Shown: in pieces, positions 17,329 to 25,972 of the stretch
Layout: every line of letters starts with the position of its first letter
Position numbering within the stretch: position 1 is the stretch's first letter
DNA from: an uncultured Clostridia bacterium
GTDB lineage: Bacteria; Bacillota; Clostridia; TANB77; CAG-508
DNA length: 51,962 bases
Assembly (NCBI GenBank): GCA_944386745.1
Contig: CALXCG010000006.1
Location: forward strand, 1 to 51,962
Direction of reading: 5' to 3'
The notes under the pieces: model-generated
What the model was told of the DNA's origin: nothing
The model's input: only the letters and a program-made list of their open reading frames with translations
Database searches by the model: none
Program-made: the position numbers and the translations under genes

Positions 17329-17384
17329 AAGGGACACTCTTTTACCACAAGGTATTCCCACTCTGCCTAAAGAGTTTCCCTTCC
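17329..17384. repeat. Hairpin between rpmI and rplT
   Basis: AAGGGACACTCTTT pairs with AAAGAGTTTCCCTT, with the loop between. It has the AAGGGACAC start of the REP-like elements. These two genes are usually nearly contiguous, so the spacer looks like an insertion. Confidence 0.6.
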
Positions 17385-17423
17385 CATTGTGAATAAATGA
17401 TTCTCCCTTAATTTTATTATTTT

Positions 17424-17627
17424 TTAATTTCCATAAGGTAATAGTTTTTTGATTGTATTTTCACATGTTTTATCTGCATAAGCATTTTGAATTTTTCCTG
17501 ATTTTTTTTGTCTACTTGTTTTGTTTGCAAGTAAATGTCTTCTGTTTGATTTTGTTCTTTTAACTTTACCTGTTGCTGTTAATGAATATCTTTTTTTAGC
17601 AGCTTTGTTTGTTTTTAATTTTGGCAT
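17424..17627 (-). CDS. rpmI: 50S ribosomal protein L35
   Basis: 67 residues, very basic. The start MPKLKTNKAAKKRYSLTATG is typical, and the family pattern continues to LLPYG at the end. It lies 72 bases after infC in the standard infC-rpmI-rplT order, preceded by a GAAAGGAGCG site. Confidence 0.97.
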   Translation of the reverse strand: MPKLKTNKAAKKRYSLTATGKVKRTKSNRRHLLANKTSRQKKSGKIQNAYADKTCENTIKKLLPYGN

Positions 17628-17699
17628 AGTTATTCGCTCCTTTCGTTTTATAACTTTATATTAACAGATTAAATTGTTTTAATATTTTCATATTATCAA

Positions 17700-18215
17700 T
17701 TATTTTTCTGTTTTTTTAGCTAAAATTGTAAACATATTTCTACCTTCTAATTTTGGTGCTTTTTCTACATTCGCAACATCTTCTAATGCTGAGATAAATT
17801 TATTTAAAACGTTTTCTCCTGCTTTTGAGTTGTTTACTTCTCTTCCTCTAAAGCGTACTGTAATTTTTACTTTGTTTCCGTCTTCAATAAACTTTCTTGC
17901 ATTTTTTGCTTTGAATCCAAAATCATGTTCTTCAATATTTGGAGTTACTCTTATTTCTTTCACTTCAAGAACTTTTTGTTTTTTCTTAGCTTCTTTTTCT
18001 TTTTTTGCTTGCTCAAATTTGTATTTTCCATAGTTCATTATTTTGCAAACTGGTGGATTAGAATTTGGCGCTACTAACACTAAGTCTAAGTTCTTATCTT
18101 CTGCTTTTGATAAAGCTTCTTGAAATGATACAACTCCTAATTTTTCTCCTGTTTCTCCAATTAGTTGCACTTCTTTTGCTCTGATTTGTCTGTTGATTGG
18201 TAATTCCTGTTTTAT
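17700..18215 (-). CDS. infC: Translation initiation factor IF-3 (ATA start)
   Basis: 171 residues. The N-terminal domain opens KQELPINRQIRAKEVQLIG, followed by the Lys-rich linker and the C-terminal domain with VTVRFRGREV-type sequence (here ITVRFRGREVNNSKAG). IF-3 checks start-codon and initiator tRNA pairing on the 30S subunit. I place the start at ATA (18215-18213): a perfect GGAGGTG (18228-18222) lies 6 bases before it, while the in-frame TTG at 18230 overlaps that site. Rare starts such as ATT or ATA are characteristic of infC and allow IF-3 to repress its own translation. Confidence 0.95.
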   Translation of the reverse strand: MKQELPINRQIRAKEVQLIGETGEKLGVVSFQEALSKAEDKNLDLVLVAPNSNPPVCKIMNYGKYKFEQAKKEKEAKKKQKVLEVKEIRVTPNIEEHDFGFKAKNARKFIEDGNKVKITVRFRGREVNNSKAGENVLNKFISALEDVANVEKAPKLEGRNMFTILAKKTEK

Positions 18216-18374
18216 ATAAAACACCTCCAATAAATTAAAAAATTTGACTTTTGTTACAAGTCAAATTCAAAATACTATAGTAGATAGTTATGATTTTCTA
18301 TATACTAAAATATTTAATTTCTAACCTTTTTCTTCTTAAGATAAGGTGAGAAGCTTGACTTCTTCTTGTAACGA
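18216..18374 (-). promoter_or_regulatory. infC leader with terminator hairpin (L20-type leader candidate)
   Basis: The transcript runs about 155 bases before infC. Close to the ribosome-binding site, the 10-base stem AATTTGACTT/AAGTCAAATT (18241-18250 and 18258-18267, 7-base loop) is followed on the minus strand by a run of T, forming an intrinsic terminator. Upstream sequence (about 18300-18370) contains purine-rich AAGAAGAAG and AAGAAGAAAAAGG stretches that could form an alternative structure. This layout matches the leader through which L20 represses infC-rpmI-rplT in Bacillota. A covariance-model match has not been tested. Confidence 0.7.
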
Positions 18375-18379
18375 TAAAT

Positions 18380-18409
18380 ATTATACACTATCCTTTTGCT
18401 ATTTGTCAA
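18380..18409 (-). promoter_or_regulatory. Promoter of infC-rpmI-rplT
   Basis: Perfect TTGACA (18409-18404) and perfect TATAAT (18385-18380) on the minus strand, separated by 18 bases. It directs transcription into the infC leader. Confidence 0.85.
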
Positions 18410-18423
18410 GCGTTTTTTGGATT

Positions 18424-18493
18424 TTTTTCCTCTGTTTAAGGACTGTCCCCTAATCCCAATAGGAGGGATTGAAAGAACGTCCCCCAATCCCTC
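18424..18493. repeat. REP-like hairpins after glgP
   Basis: GGACTGTCCCCTAATCCC, then GGGATTGAAAGAACGTCCCCCAATCCC. Two units in head-to-head order directly after the glgP stop, matching the GGGATTAGGGGAC family. Confidence 0.65.
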
Positions 18494-21061
18494 TTATTTT
18501 GTTATCCATTTTACTAAGTCTAAGTTTGCTGGTTCTAGTAGCATCTCATGTTTTGGCATTACACGGAATGTATAACCATAATTTCCACCTGTTGTTAATT
18601 CAATTTTTGCCGTGAAATAATATTTTTTGTTTTCTTCATCTTGATCTTCTAATTTCATAGGTATTATAGATACATCTTCTACAATTCCATTTTCTAATAT
18701 TTTTCCATAATATACTTCTACAGTTACATTTTCTACATCAATATTTGGTAACTCTACTTCACAGCTTACATCAATGTTATTTCCAGCGTCAATTGTTATA
18801 TTGTCTAAATTGTTCGTCTGCGTGATTTTTATATCTTTCCAATTAATATATAAGTCTTTTTTCCATGAGTTAAATGCTGCTACATTATCCATATTTTCGT
18901 AATATTTTTTAGTTAGATTACATAGTGGTATATAATATTGATTTGTGTAATCTACCAACATTCTTGATGTGCTATATTTTCCTCCTGTTGTTATTATTGA
19001 ATTTTTCATTATTTCTAGCCATTTTTTAGATATTCCATTTTTATCTTTTTCATAATATGTTGGGATTATTTTTTCTTCTAATGTATGATACATACTTTGG
19101 CTATCTGCTACGTCTTGTGCTTCGTATGAATCATATTCTGCGTTTGTTCCAATTGTCCATCCATTAGTTTGTGTATATCCTTCAGCCCACCATCCATCAA
19201 GTACACTAAAGTTTATTACTCCATTTACTGATGCTTTTTGTCCTGATGTTCCTGATGCTTCCATTGGTCTTCTTGGATTATTTAACCACACATCTACACC
19301 ACTAATTAAATATCTTGACATTGCTATATTATAGTTTTCTAATAAAAAGATTTTTCCTTTGAATTGTGGCATCATTGATACTTCATGTATATATTTTATT
19401 AAATCTTGTCCTTCTTTATCTGCTGGGTGTGCCTTTCCTGCAAATATTATTTGTACTGGTCTTTCACTATTATTTAATATTTCTGTAATTCTTTCTAAAT
19501 CTTTAAATATTAATGTTGCTCTTTTATATGTTGCAAATCTTCTTGCAAATCCTATTGTTAGAGCATCTGGATTTAATTTTGAAATAATTTCATTTATTTC
19601 TTCATATCCATATCCACAACGTCTTAGTCTTTCCATAGTGCTTTCTTTAACTAATCTTATTAATTTTTTCTTTTGGGCAACATGTACACTCCATAATTTT
19701 TCATCTGGAATGTTTCTGATTTTTTCCCACACATGATTTTGATGAATATTATCTTGCCAATATGGTATTAAATATTTGTTGTATAATTCTTTCATTCTTG
19801 GTGCAAGCCATGAACATGTGTGAATTCCATTTGTTACATATCCAATTGGTGATTCATTTGCTGCAATGTTTGGCCATACTTCACTAAATAGCTCTCTTGA
19901 AACAGCTCCATGTAATTTACTTACCCCATTTTTCTTTCCAGCTATTTTTAATGCTAATATACCCATATTAAATCCTTCTTCTAAGTCTGGTCCTGGTTTC
20001 ATTCCTAGTTTTAAGAATTCTTCTCTTGAAAGTCCTAATCTTGGCCAGAAATCTTTGAAGTATTTTTCAACTAATGCAATTGGGAATATGTCATTTCCTG
20101 CTGGTACTGGTGTATGTGTTGTAAATACAGTTTTTGAACTTGCTATGTCTTTTGCCATATCAAAAGATATTTGTTTTTCTTTTATTAAGTTTTTAATTAC
20201 TTCTAAATTTAAGAATGCTGAATGTCCTTCATTCATATGATATACTGTTGGGTTTAGGTGTAGATATTTTGTTAGTAATTCTACTCCACCTTGTCCTAAA
20301 ACAATTTCTTGTCTTATTCTCATTTCTTGGTCTCCACCATATAATTGCAATGTTACATTTCTATCTTCTTGATGGTTTTTATCAATATCTGAATCTAATA
20401 GATATAGCTTTACTCTTCCTACATTTATTTGCCATACTTTTAGGTATAGTCTTCTTTTTGGAAATTTAACAAATATAGTTAAATCTTCACCTTTATCATC
20501 TTTTACTGGATTTATTGGTAAATCATATAGATCTATTCCATTATTTTCTGTTTCTTGTATTCCATATCCATTTATTTTTTGTTTGAAGTATCCTTGTTTA
20601 TATAGTAAACCTACTCCAACTAATGGGATTCCTAAATCACTTGCAGATTTTAAATGGTCACCAGATAAAATACCTAATCCTCCTGAATAGATTGGTATTG
20701 TTTGGTCTAGTCCATATTCTGCTGAAAAGTATGCAATTAGGTCTTTCTTGTTTTCTGGATATTTGCTTGAGAACCATGTACTTTTACTATTCATATATCC
20801 TTCATAATGGTCAACTACTTTGTCATATTCTTTTAAGAAGGTTATATCTTTTGCTGCTAATTCTAGTCTTTCTTGTGATACATGTTTTAAAAATTTGATT
20901 GGGTTTTTGCTTGATTGTTCCCATAAATCTCTATCGATTTTTTGGAATAGTCTTAGGAATTCTGTATTCCATGACCACCATAAGTTATTTGATATTTCTG
21001 ATAGTTTTTCTATTCTTTTTGGTAATTGTGGGTTTACTGTTATTCTATTAAATACGTACAT
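18494..21061 (-). CDS. glgP: Alpha-glucan (glycogen) phosphorylase, GlgP2/MalP type
   Basis: 855 residues, the length of the alpha-glucan phosphorylase family that begins with a DUF3417 domain (LWWSWNTEFLRLFQKIDRDLW near 28-48). The central glycosyltransferase-35 fold contains YFSAEYGLDQTIPIYSGGLG, NEGHSAFLNLE and the GFARRFATYKRA region, and the pyridoxal-phosphate loop EASGTSGQKASVNGV near 600 carries the cofactor lysine. It releases glucose-1-phosphate from glycogen or maltodextrin. The last about 110 residues form a beta-rich domain. Transcribed alone from its own promoter at 21136-21164. No other glycogen gene is in the window. Confidence 0.92.
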   Translation of the reverse strand: MYVFNRITVNPQLPKRIEKLSEISNNLWWSWNTEFLRLFQKIDRDLWEQSSKNPIKFLKHVSQERLELAAKDITFLKEYDKVVDHYEGYMNSKSTWFSSKYPENKKDLIAYFSAEYGLDQTIPIYSGGLGILSGDHLKSASDLGIPLVGVGLLYKQGYFKQKINGYGIQETENNGIDLYDLPINPVKDDKGEDLTIFVKFPKRRLYLKVWQINVGRVKLYLLDSDIDKNHQEDRNVTLQLYGGDQEMRIRQEIVLGQGGVELLTKYLHLNPTVYHMNEGHSAFLNLEVIKNLIKEKQISFDMAKDIASSKTVFTTHTPVPAGNDIFPIALVEKYFKDFWPRLGLSREEFLKLGMKPGPDLEEGFNMGILALKIAGKKNGVSKLHGAVSRELFSEVWPNIAANESPIGYVTNGIHTCSWLAPRMKELYNKYLIPYWQDNIHQNHVWEKIRNIPDEKLWSVHVAQKKKLIRLVKESTMERLRRCGYGYEEINEIISKLNPDALTIGFARRFATYKRATLIFKDLERITEILNNSERPVQIIFAGKAHPADKEGQDLIKYIHEVSMMPQFKGKIFLLENYNIAMSRYLISGVDVWLNNPRRPMEASGTSGQKASVNGVINFSVLDGWWAEGYTQTNGWTIGTNAEYDSYEAQDVADSQSMYHTLEEKIIPTYYEKDKNGISKKWLEIMKNSIITTGGKYSTSRMLVDYTNQYYIPLCNLTKKYYENMDNVAAFNSWKKDLYINWKDIKITQTNNLDNITIDAGNNIDVSCEVELPNIDVENVTVEVYYGKILENGIVEDVSIIPMKLEDQDEENKKYYFTAKIELTTGGNYGYTFRVMPKHEMLLEPANLDLVKWITK

Positions 21062-21135
21062 TTTCTTTTGTTCCTCCTTTGTTTTTTATCTATTTATTTT
21101 TTGTGTTTTTTATTTCTTTTGCTTTTGATATTTAT

Positions 21136-21164
21136 ATTATCTATTAAATGATTACATTTGTCAA
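21136..21164 (-). promoter_or_regulatory. glgP promoter
   Basis: TTGACA (21164-21159), 17 bases, GATAAT (21141-21136) on the minus strand, about 75 bases before the glgP start. It is back to back with the promoter at 21197-21225. Confidence 0.75.
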
Positions 21165-21196
21165 ATGTTTTTGAGAATTTATTTTTGTTTTGCCGC

Positions 21197-21225
21197 TTGA
21201 AACATTATGTTGAATGTGTTATTAT
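21197..21225 (+). promoter_or_regulatory. Promoter of the small gene at 21290
   Basis: TTGAAA (21197-21202), 17 bases, TATTAT (21220-21225) on the plus strand, about 65 bases before the ATG at 21290. Confidence 0.65.
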
Positions 21226-21289
21226 AGTCTAAATGTAACTTGTTAATAAGTTTTCAAGTCCATATAAATATATGGCAGAAAGAGGTATT

Positions 21290-21532
21290 ATGGAGAAATT
21301 AATAATCTTAAAACCACTTACTGATAATGTTGTACGTGTATGTTTTACTTTTTCTGATGCAACTTCTTTTGAGATGATTTTTTATTATACTTTTTTACCA
21401 TCTACAGAGAATGTGAAAATAGCACGTCTAGTTTTCAAAAAAGATTTATTTCTCTATTTAAATTTATCAGAGCAGGATAAACAAGAAATTTTGAATCTTC
21501 TTGGATGTCCTATTGAAATAACTGATAATTAA
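21290..21532 (+). CDS. Small protein of unknown function
   Basis: 80 residues from the ATG at 21290, chosen because AGAAAGAGG lies 5 bases upstream; an in-frame ATG at 21272 adds six residues but has no such site. The sequence alternates short beta-like hydrophobic stretches (VVRVCFTFSDA, FEMIFYYTFL, VKIARLVF) and ends in a helix LSEQDKQEILNLLG. No membrane segment, cysteine pair or known motif. Its own promoter and divergent orientation from glgP suggest a real gene. Family not recognised. Confidence 0.6.
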   Translation: MEKLIILKPLTDNVVRVCFTFSDATSFEMIFYYTFLPSTENVKIARLVFKKDLFLYLNLSEQDKQEILNLLGCPIEITDN

Positions 21533-21617
21533 TTAATTTAATCTGTTAAAGGCATGCTAATTATTTCACATATTGAAACATTTACATACCTTTAATTTTA
21601 TATTTATATAATTCTAT

Positions 21618-22868
21618 TTAAAAAATTCTCAATATATCATTATATGAAACATAAAGTGATAATGCAATCAAAATCGAAAAACCTAATAATTGTATATTTA
21701 TCTCTGTTTCTTGTTTTAGCGGTTTTCTTCTAATTGCTTCAATAAGTAGTATTAATAGCTTCCCACCATCTAGTGCTGGAATTGGTAATAGATTTGTAAC
21801 TCCAAGAGATAGTGAAATCAAAGCCATCATTTGGAAGAACTCTCTAACTCCACCTGTTTTTGCAATTACTTCTGAAATTCCAACAGGTCCCATCATTTGA
21901 TCAACTCCAACTCGACCTGTAAATAATTGTTTAATGCTATCTACTATTGAACTTAAAAACTCTGCTGTTTGCATTCCACCATTTATACATCTATTCCAGA
22001 ATGTATCTGGTGCTTGACTTAAGTTTACTCCTAAATAATATGTTGAATAATAATCTGGTGTTAATTCTATTTCTATTTGCTCACCATTTCTTTCTATTGT
22101 CAATAACATCGTATTTAAACCTTTTTCATTAATTGCTTCAACTGCTTTATTAGGATCTCCATTTATTTCTACATCATTTACTTTGATTAATCTATCATTT
22201 GCTTGTATTCCACTTTTTTCACTACTACTTCCTTTTTCCACTGTAACAATTTTTGCATTATCATCTAAATAAATACCTGTTGACTTTACTGGTACTTCTG
22301 TTGGTTTTGTAGTATATTCTAAAATTTCTCCATTTCTATTTACTTTTATATTAATTTCTTCTCCATTAGAGTTTGATACTAGTTTATTTATATCTTTTTG
22401 ACTTTTTACTTCTTCGCCATTAATTTCTATTATCTCATCTCCACTTTGTATTCCAACTTGCTCAGCAGCATAACCATCTATTGTACTTGCTACTTTATTT
22501 GATATATATGTTCCACTTGTTGCAATTAAAGCAAAATATACAATTATCGCAAATACTATATTAACAGTTGCACCAGCTACTACAATTGCCATTCTTTTTG
22601 GAATGCTAGCTTTTGAAAATGACCTATCATCTTCTGACCTTTCGTCTTCTCCTTCCATGCTTACAAATCCACCTAAAGGTATAAGTCGTAAAGCATACTT
22701 CGTCTCTTTTCCTTGTTTTTTCCATATTACAGGTCCAAAACCTATTGCAAATTCATTTACTTTTACTTTACAAAGTTTTGCAACTGTAAAATGTCCTGCT
22801 TCATGGATTAAAATTAAAAATCCTAATAATATAATTATTTTAATTGCCGCAATTAAAAATGAAATCAA
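21618..22868 (-). CDS. rseP: RIP metalloprotease RseP (site-2 protease)
   Basis: 416 residues. The HEAGH zinc motif (residues about 22-26) sits in the first membrane helix and the second catalytic motif NLLPIPALDGGKLL is near 365. Two PDZ-like regions fill the middle (about 120-290). It cuts membrane-embedded regulators such as anti-sigma factors within the bilayer. The TTG start at 22868 has AAGGAG 5 bases before it. In Bacillota dxr usually lies between cdsA and rseP; here a 336-bp palindromic element occupies that place. Confidence 0.94.
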   Translation of the reverse strand: MISFLIAAIKIIILLGFLILIHEAGHFTVAKLCKVKVNEFAIGFGPVIWKKQGKETKYALRLIPLGGFVSMEGEDERSEDDRSFSKASIPKRMAIVVAGATVNIVFAIIVYFALIATSGTYISNKVASTIDGYAAEQVGIQSGDEIIEINGEEVKSQKDINKLVSNSNGEEINIKVNRNGEILEYTTKPTEVPVKSTGIYLDDNAKIVTVEKGSSSEKSGIQANDRLIKVNDVEINGDPNKAVEAINEKGLNTMLLTIERNGEQIEIELTPDYYSTYYLGVNLSQAPDTFWNRCINGGMQTAEFLSSIVDSIKQLFTGRVGVDQMMGPVGISEVIAKTGGVREFFQMMALISLSLGVTNLLPIPALDGGKLLILLIEAIRRKPLKQETEINIQLLGFSILIALSLYVSYNDILRIF

Positions 22869-22887
22869 TTTTTTCTCCTTTCAATCA

Positions 22888-23223
22888 GGGATTAGGGGAC
22901 GGTCCTAAAAATCCCGTTTTTCAGGGATTTTGGGGACGGACCATTATAACTTTTTGGATAATATTTTAGTAATTAATTAAATAATTTATGAGTTTCGAAT
23001 GTGAATGGAATTATAGTAGAAATTCTTTACTTGTAAAATAGGAGAATCTCAAACTCGCTTTGAGAGGTGCCTATTTTACAAGTTTAGAATTTATCTATAA
23101 TGTAATGTTAGCCGAGAAATGAAATAAATTATTTAATTAATTACTATTTATATTCTATTATAAGTTATAGGTCCGTCCCCTGTTCCCTGCTTTTAGGGAT
23201 TTTTAGGACCGTCCCCTAATCCC
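22888..23223. repeat. 336-bp nested palindromic element with 28-bp terminal inverted repeats
   Basis: The two ends are perfect 28-bp inverted copies (22888-22915 and 23196-23223) beginning GGGATTAGGGGACGG. Inside are further inverted pairs: GGGGACGGACC (22932-22942) with GGTCCGTCCCC (23170-23180); a perfect 22-bp pair (22968-22989 and 23124-23145); and ACTTGTAAAATAGG (23029-23042) with CCTATTTTACAAGT (23070-23083). The centre is a TCTCAAA/TTTGAGA hairpin. No reading frame is present. It looks like a non-autonomous mobile element built from two REP units. It starts 3 bases after the cdsA stop. Confidence 0.88.
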
Positions 23224-23225
23224 TT

Positions 23226-24029
23226 TTATAGTAGTGTAAAAAATGCATATGCAAATGGTGCTAAGAATATTAAACTATCTATTCTATCTAACATTCCACC
23301 ATGTCCTGGTATAAGATTACTATAATCTTTTATATCTACATATCTTTTAATACTTGATGCTGCAAAGTCTCCTATTTGTCCGATCAAGCTAAGTATTAAT
23401 CCTATCACAGCTATGAATCCATAAGAATAATCTGTTCCCCAGAATGTATTTGCTACATATGTGTACAATAACATTAGTAGTATCGCCCCAACTGTTCCTG
23501 CTATACATCCTTCTATTGATTTTTTAGGACTTACTTTACTAAATTTGTGTTTTCCAAAATGTTTTCCTATGAAATATGCAAATACATCAGTTCCCCAAGC
23601 TGCAAGTATTGCATACCATATTAATATTTTTCCATTTTCCATTCCATCTATGAATGCAACAAACATCATGAAAAATACTACATAAAATATTCCTAAAAAG
23701 GTATATGCTATATCTTTAAATGAAGTTTTCATATCTGTTGCTATTACTTGTGCAAATAATATTAATAAAATTGTTGGTACTGAAAGTGTTACTACCATAC
23801 TTAATGCTTCTTTTGGTACAAGATGTATTATTGCTATACTAAAACAGCTTAGATATCCTACCCATCTTACAGGATTTGATACTTTTTGTACTGCATTAAA
23901 ATATTCGTTCATTGCAAGTAATGCTATTATTGCTAATGCTATATCTACTACATATTTATTCCCTATTAATAAAATTATTAATACTAATGGAAATCCTAAT
24001 AGTCCAGAGGTTATTCTTTTTATATCCAT
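23226..24029 (-). CDS. cdsA: Phosphatidate cytidylyltransferase
   Basis: 267 residues with about eight membrane helices. The C-terminal family signature is complete: SPKKSIEGCIAG, then IGDFAASSIKRYVDIKDYSN and PGHGGMLDRIDS near the end. It makes CDP-diacylglycerol from CTP and phosphatidic acid, the branch point of phospholipid synthesis. It follows uppS by 11 bases in the conserved uppS-cdsA pair. Confidence 0.96.
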   Translation of the reverse strand: MDIKRITSGLLGFPLVLIILLIGNKYVVDIALAIIALLAMNEYFNAVQKVSNPVRWVGYLSCFSIAIIHLVPKEALSMVVTLSVPTILLILFAQVIATDMKTSFKDIAYTFLGIFYVVFFMMFVAFIDGMENGKILIWYAILAAWGTDVFAYFIGKHFGKHKFSKVSPKKSIEGCIAGTVGAILLMLLYTYVANTFWGTDYSYGFIAVIGLILSLIGQIGDFAASSIKRYVDIKDYSNLIPGHGGMLDRIDSLIFLAPFAYAFFTLL

Positions 24030-24040
24030 GTTTCTCTCCT

Positions 24041-24754
24041 TTAATTTGCTCCAAATTTTCTTGTTCTTTTTTGATATTCTATTATTGCATTATCTAAATC
24101 TTCTTCAGTAAAATCAGGCCAATTCTTTTGTACAAATAGTAATTCTGAATATACTGATTGCCATGGCAAGAAATTGCTTAATCTTAATTCTCCACTTGTT
24201 CTAATTACTAAGTCTGGATCCGGTTCATTTTTCGTGTATAGATGCTCTGATATCATTTCTTCATTTATTTCATTTGCTCTGATTTCTCCTTTTTCAAGCA
24301 ATTCCGCAATTTCTTTTACTGCTCTTACAATTTCATCTCTTCCACCATAATTTAATGCAATATTGAATGTTACTCCTGTATTATCTTTTGTTCTTTCCAT
24401 ACATTTTATAATACTTTTTTGCATTCCTTCTGAAAGTGCAGATATATCTCCTAATATTTTTACTCTAATATTTTCTGTATCTGCTCTTTTTGAGTAATCA
24501 TCTAGATAACTTTGTAATAATATCATTAATGCTTTTACTTCATCTTCTGTTCTTTTCCAATTTTCTGTTGAAAAGGCATATACTGTAATATATTCTAGTC
24601 CTATTTTATTTGCATATCTTACTATCTTTTCAAGTGTTTTTGCACCTTCTTTATGTCCAAAACTTGCTGGTTTTCCTTGTGTTTTTGCCCATCTTCTATT
24701 TCCATCCATTATAATTGCAATATGTCTGGGCATATAATTTTTATCAAAATCCAT
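24041..24754 (-). CDS. uppS: Isoprenyl transferase (undecaprenyl diphosphate synthase)
   Basis: 237 residues. The start has HIAIIMDGNRRWAKTQGKP with the catalytic Asp in MDGN. ITVYAFSTENWKR follows, and the C-terminal part carries DLVIRTSGELRLSNFLPWQS, the diphosphate-binding Arg-Thr-Ser-Gly motif. It builds the C55 lipid carrier for wall synthesis from farnesyl diphosphate, the product of ispA encoded just upstream. A palindromic element (24794-24913) separates the two genes. Confidence 0.96.
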   Translation of the reverse strand: MDFDKNYMPRHIAIIMDGNRRWAKTQGKPASFGHKEGAKTLEKIVRYANKIGLEYITVYAFSTENWKRTEDEVKALMILLQSYLDDYSKRADTENIRVKILGDISALSEGMQKSIIKCMERTKDNTGVTFNIALNYGGRDEIVRAVKEIAELLEKGEIRANEINEEMISEHLYTKNEPDPDLVIRTSGELRLSNFLPWQSVYSELLFVQKNWPDFTEEDLDNAIIEYQKRTRKFGAN

Positions 24755-24793
24755 TTGTGCTTACATTCCTTTCTAAAATCTATATCTCTGTGG

Positions 24794-24913
24794 TTGGGAA
24801 AGAATTAAATTTTGACTAGGAAAACAAGTTTGAAATTTATGAGGCGTACTTTTTGTACGTTGATTAAATTTCAAATGAAGTTTGACGACGTCAAAATTGT
24901 AATTATTTTCCAA
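24794..24913. repeat. A+T-rich palindromic element, copy 1
   Basis: The left end is TTGGGAAAGAATTAAATTTT plus GAC (24794-24816). The right end is GTC plus AAAATTGTAATTATTTTCCAA (24890-24913), its near-complement. The middle holds TTTGAAATTTA/TAAATTTCAAA and GCGTACTTTTTGTACGT stems. Copies 2 and 3 lie at 25893-25967 and 28561-28679. It ends 6 bases from the ispA stop. Confidence 0.8.
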
Positions 24914-24918
24914 GTATT

Positions 24919-25834
24919 TCATTTATTTCTATTTTGAATATATATAGCTAAACCTCTTAGAAAGTCCGCTTTTTCTCCATATTCTTCTAATTCTCTTATT
25001 GCCTCTTTTGTTATTTGTGTTAATATTTCTTTTGACTTTTCTAGTCCGTATTGTGATACATATGTACATTTTTCTAGCTCTTTATCGTTTCCAACTGGTT
25101 TTCCTAAAATTTCTTCATTTCCTTCTTCAGATAGTATATCATCTTTAATTTGGAATGCTAAACCAATCTTTTCAGCATAATTTGTTAGTTTATTTATATC
25201 TTTCTCGCTTGCATTTGCAAGTATTGCTCCCATTCTAACACATAGTTTTAATAATGCTCCTGTTTTATTCTTGTGAATATATTCTAATGTCTCTGTTGAA
25301 ATCTTCTTTCCTTCTAGCTCTGTATCTATATATTCTCCTGCAATCATTCTATCAACTGCTCCGTGAAAATTCTTGGAAAACTCTTATCTTATTTTGCAAT
25401 TCTTTTTCATTAATATTTGCTTCTGTTTGCTTTTTCAAAGTTTTATTTAAGTCTTCACTTATAACCATATATGCATAATTTAATAAGCCATCACCTGCTA
25501 GAATGGCAGTTGCCTCATTGAATTTTTTATGGTTTGTTGGCTTTCCATGTCTAAAATCATCATTATCAATTCCTGGTAAATCATCATGAATTAGCGAAAA
25601 ATTATGTACCATTTCAATTGCAATTGCATATGGCATACAAGTATCAATTTCTTCATCAAATAACTTAAATGTTGATAATACCAAAATAGGTCTTAAACGT
25701 TTTCCTCCTGCCATTAAGCTATACTCCATAGCATCATTTAAAACCTTTTCATGGCAATTACTTTTTCTTAAATATTTTTCTAACTCTTCATTTATCTTAT
25801 TTTGATATTCTTTTAGTTCTTCTTTAAATTCCAT
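24919..25834 (-). CDS. ispA: Polyprenyl (farnesyl) diphosphate synthase, read through a +1 frameshift at CGG
   Basis: Frame one (from the ATG at 25834) carries AGGKRLRPILV and the first Asp-rich motif HDDLPGIDND, then runs to CGG (25363-25361) and would stop three codons later at TGA. Skipping the C gives EFSGAVDRMIAGEYIDTE, the expected continuation, and leads to the second Asp-rich motif FQIKDDILS. The joined protein has 304 residues, close to the family's usual 290-300. Without the shift neither half has both metal-binding motifs. It supplies farnesyl diphosphate to uppS, the next gene. Confidence 0.88.
25360..25363 (-). other. CGGA +1 frameshift site in ispA
   Basis: Zero frame reads GAA TTT TCA CGG AGC AGT TGA, with CGG as codon 158. 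The shifted reading TCA, skip C, GGA GCA GTT gives S-G-A-V and opens the rest of the gene. Confidence 0.8.
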
Positions 25835-25892
25835 TTTCTTCTCTCCTGAGAATTTTTTAATTTTAATTAAATTAGATAGATTTCTATCTAGA

Positions 25893-25967
25893 TTGGAAAA
25901 GAATTAAATTTTGGCTATGAAAACGAGTTTGCAACTGTGCACAGCCAAAATTATAATTATCTTTTAA
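25893..25967. repeat. A+T-rich palindromic element, copy 2
   Basis: TTGGAAAAGAATTAAATTTT plus GGCT (25893-25916) faces its near-complement AGCC plus AAAATTATAATTATCTTTTAA (25943-25967). The inner arm is shorter than in the other copies, with a GTGCAC at its centre. The right end is 5 bases from the frr stop. Confidence 0.78.
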
Positions 25968-25972
25968 TCTTT

